This document shows positions 63,560-64,000 of a DNA stretch of 64,000 nucleotides, one piece after another. The notes under the pieces were generated by a model that saw only the letters and a program-made list of their open reading frames with translations, was not told the DNA's origin and did not search any database. Position 1 is the first letter of the stretch; every line of letters starts with the position of its first letter. A program made the position numbers and the translations under genes. The DNA is from Vespula vulgaris (taxonomy: Eukaryota > Arthropoda > Insecta > Hymenoptera > Vespidae), in contig NC_066590.1 in NCBI RefSeq assembly GCF_905475345.1, forward strand, positions 2,158,501-2,222,500, written 5' to 3'.

Positions 63560-64000
63560 ACACACACACACACGGACGGTATGTACAAGTACATAAACGA
63601 GAAACGATAAGAAAGCTCGTAAGAAGGTAAAATAATTTTTCCGTGTTCCTTTTAATAACATATCGATCGATGCGATCGCTGGTTTTATCTTCACGAGTTA
63701 ATTTAAACGACTATTAGGTTATAAGGGAAAAACTTGATTGATATCGTGCATACATATCTATTTTGTTTAGCGTTTTGCCTACTACACGTTTCTACTGTAT
63801 ATATAGATATATATCCATGTACACATACATATATATATATACACGTATATACACACATTTCTCTCGTTCTCACCCCTTCCAACAACGATTCACGAAGGAC
63901 GTTGAACCTGCCGCCTCGACTACCACCCCACGTAAGGCACGCGAGAGGGAGGGAAGAGAACGTCTTGTTTCGGTGTAACGCTTCCTCTTTTGGGCACTAA

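Larger units (their letters stand above)
58953..64000. other. Gene desert, part 4 to the window end
   Basis: Mixed simple repeats with islands at about 59520-59760, 60890-61040 and 63050-63330. No recognisable gene. The final stretch (63850-64000) is mildly GC-richer and runs off the window. Confidence 0.55.

Overview
The window looks like nuclear DNA of an insect, most likely a hymenopteran (bee, wasp or ant). Base composition is strongly AT-rich, genes are split by mostly short introns with GT-AG ends, and there are very many (CT)n, (GA)n and (AT)n microsatellites plus short CpG-rich islands. No bacterial-type operons, CRISPR arrays, convincing tRNA genes or recognisable intact transposons were seen. 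All gene models come from reading splice sites by eye, with phase checked at every junction; family names rest on remembered family features, not on searches.

Layout. 445-5635 (minus): FAD-linked mitochondrial glycerol-3-phosphate dehydrogenase, 11 coding exons, about 719 residues, with EF-hands. 5.6-10.15 kb: intergenic, rich in CACGTG E-boxes. 10152-15041 (minus): coronin, 5 coding exons, about 493 residues, with a 3 kb intron holding an orphan open exon-like stretch. 17133-19621 (plus): a fast-evolving basic protein whose middle resembles a SANTA domain (Mis18BP1/KNL2-like). 20326-22454 (plus): TLDc protein resembling MEAK7. 23681-37602 (plus): a ZNF236-like protein with 27 C2H2 fingers, 19 coding exons and a 6.5 kb intron that cuts finger 4. 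38149-40082 (minus): TRMT44-like tRNA (uridine-2'-O) methyltransferase, tail to tail with the zinc-finger gene. 40248-40685 (minus): LYRM9-like protein. 41152-43174 (plus): FLAD1-like protein with an intact MoCF domain but a degenerate, short C-terminal synthase half; it diverges from the LYRM9-like gene across about 470 bp.

43.2-64.0 kb is a gene desert. Here dense simple repeats alternate with short GC-richer islands, and a curious pentamer-to-decamer satellite lies at 52.98-53.17 kb. It could be intergenic DNA or a long intron of a gene outside the window; I found no convincing exon.

The genes do not form a pathway. Several do bear on mitochondria or flavins (FAD-linked GPDH, LYRM9-like, FLAD1-like), and the rest cover the actin cytoskeleton, centromere chromatin, lysosome/TOR signalling, transcription and tRNA modification. 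The best leads are a tandem EF-hand exon duplication in the GPDH gene, four-finger modular repetition in the ZNF236-like gene, an insect SANTA-domain protein, and the degenerate FLAD1 paralogue.
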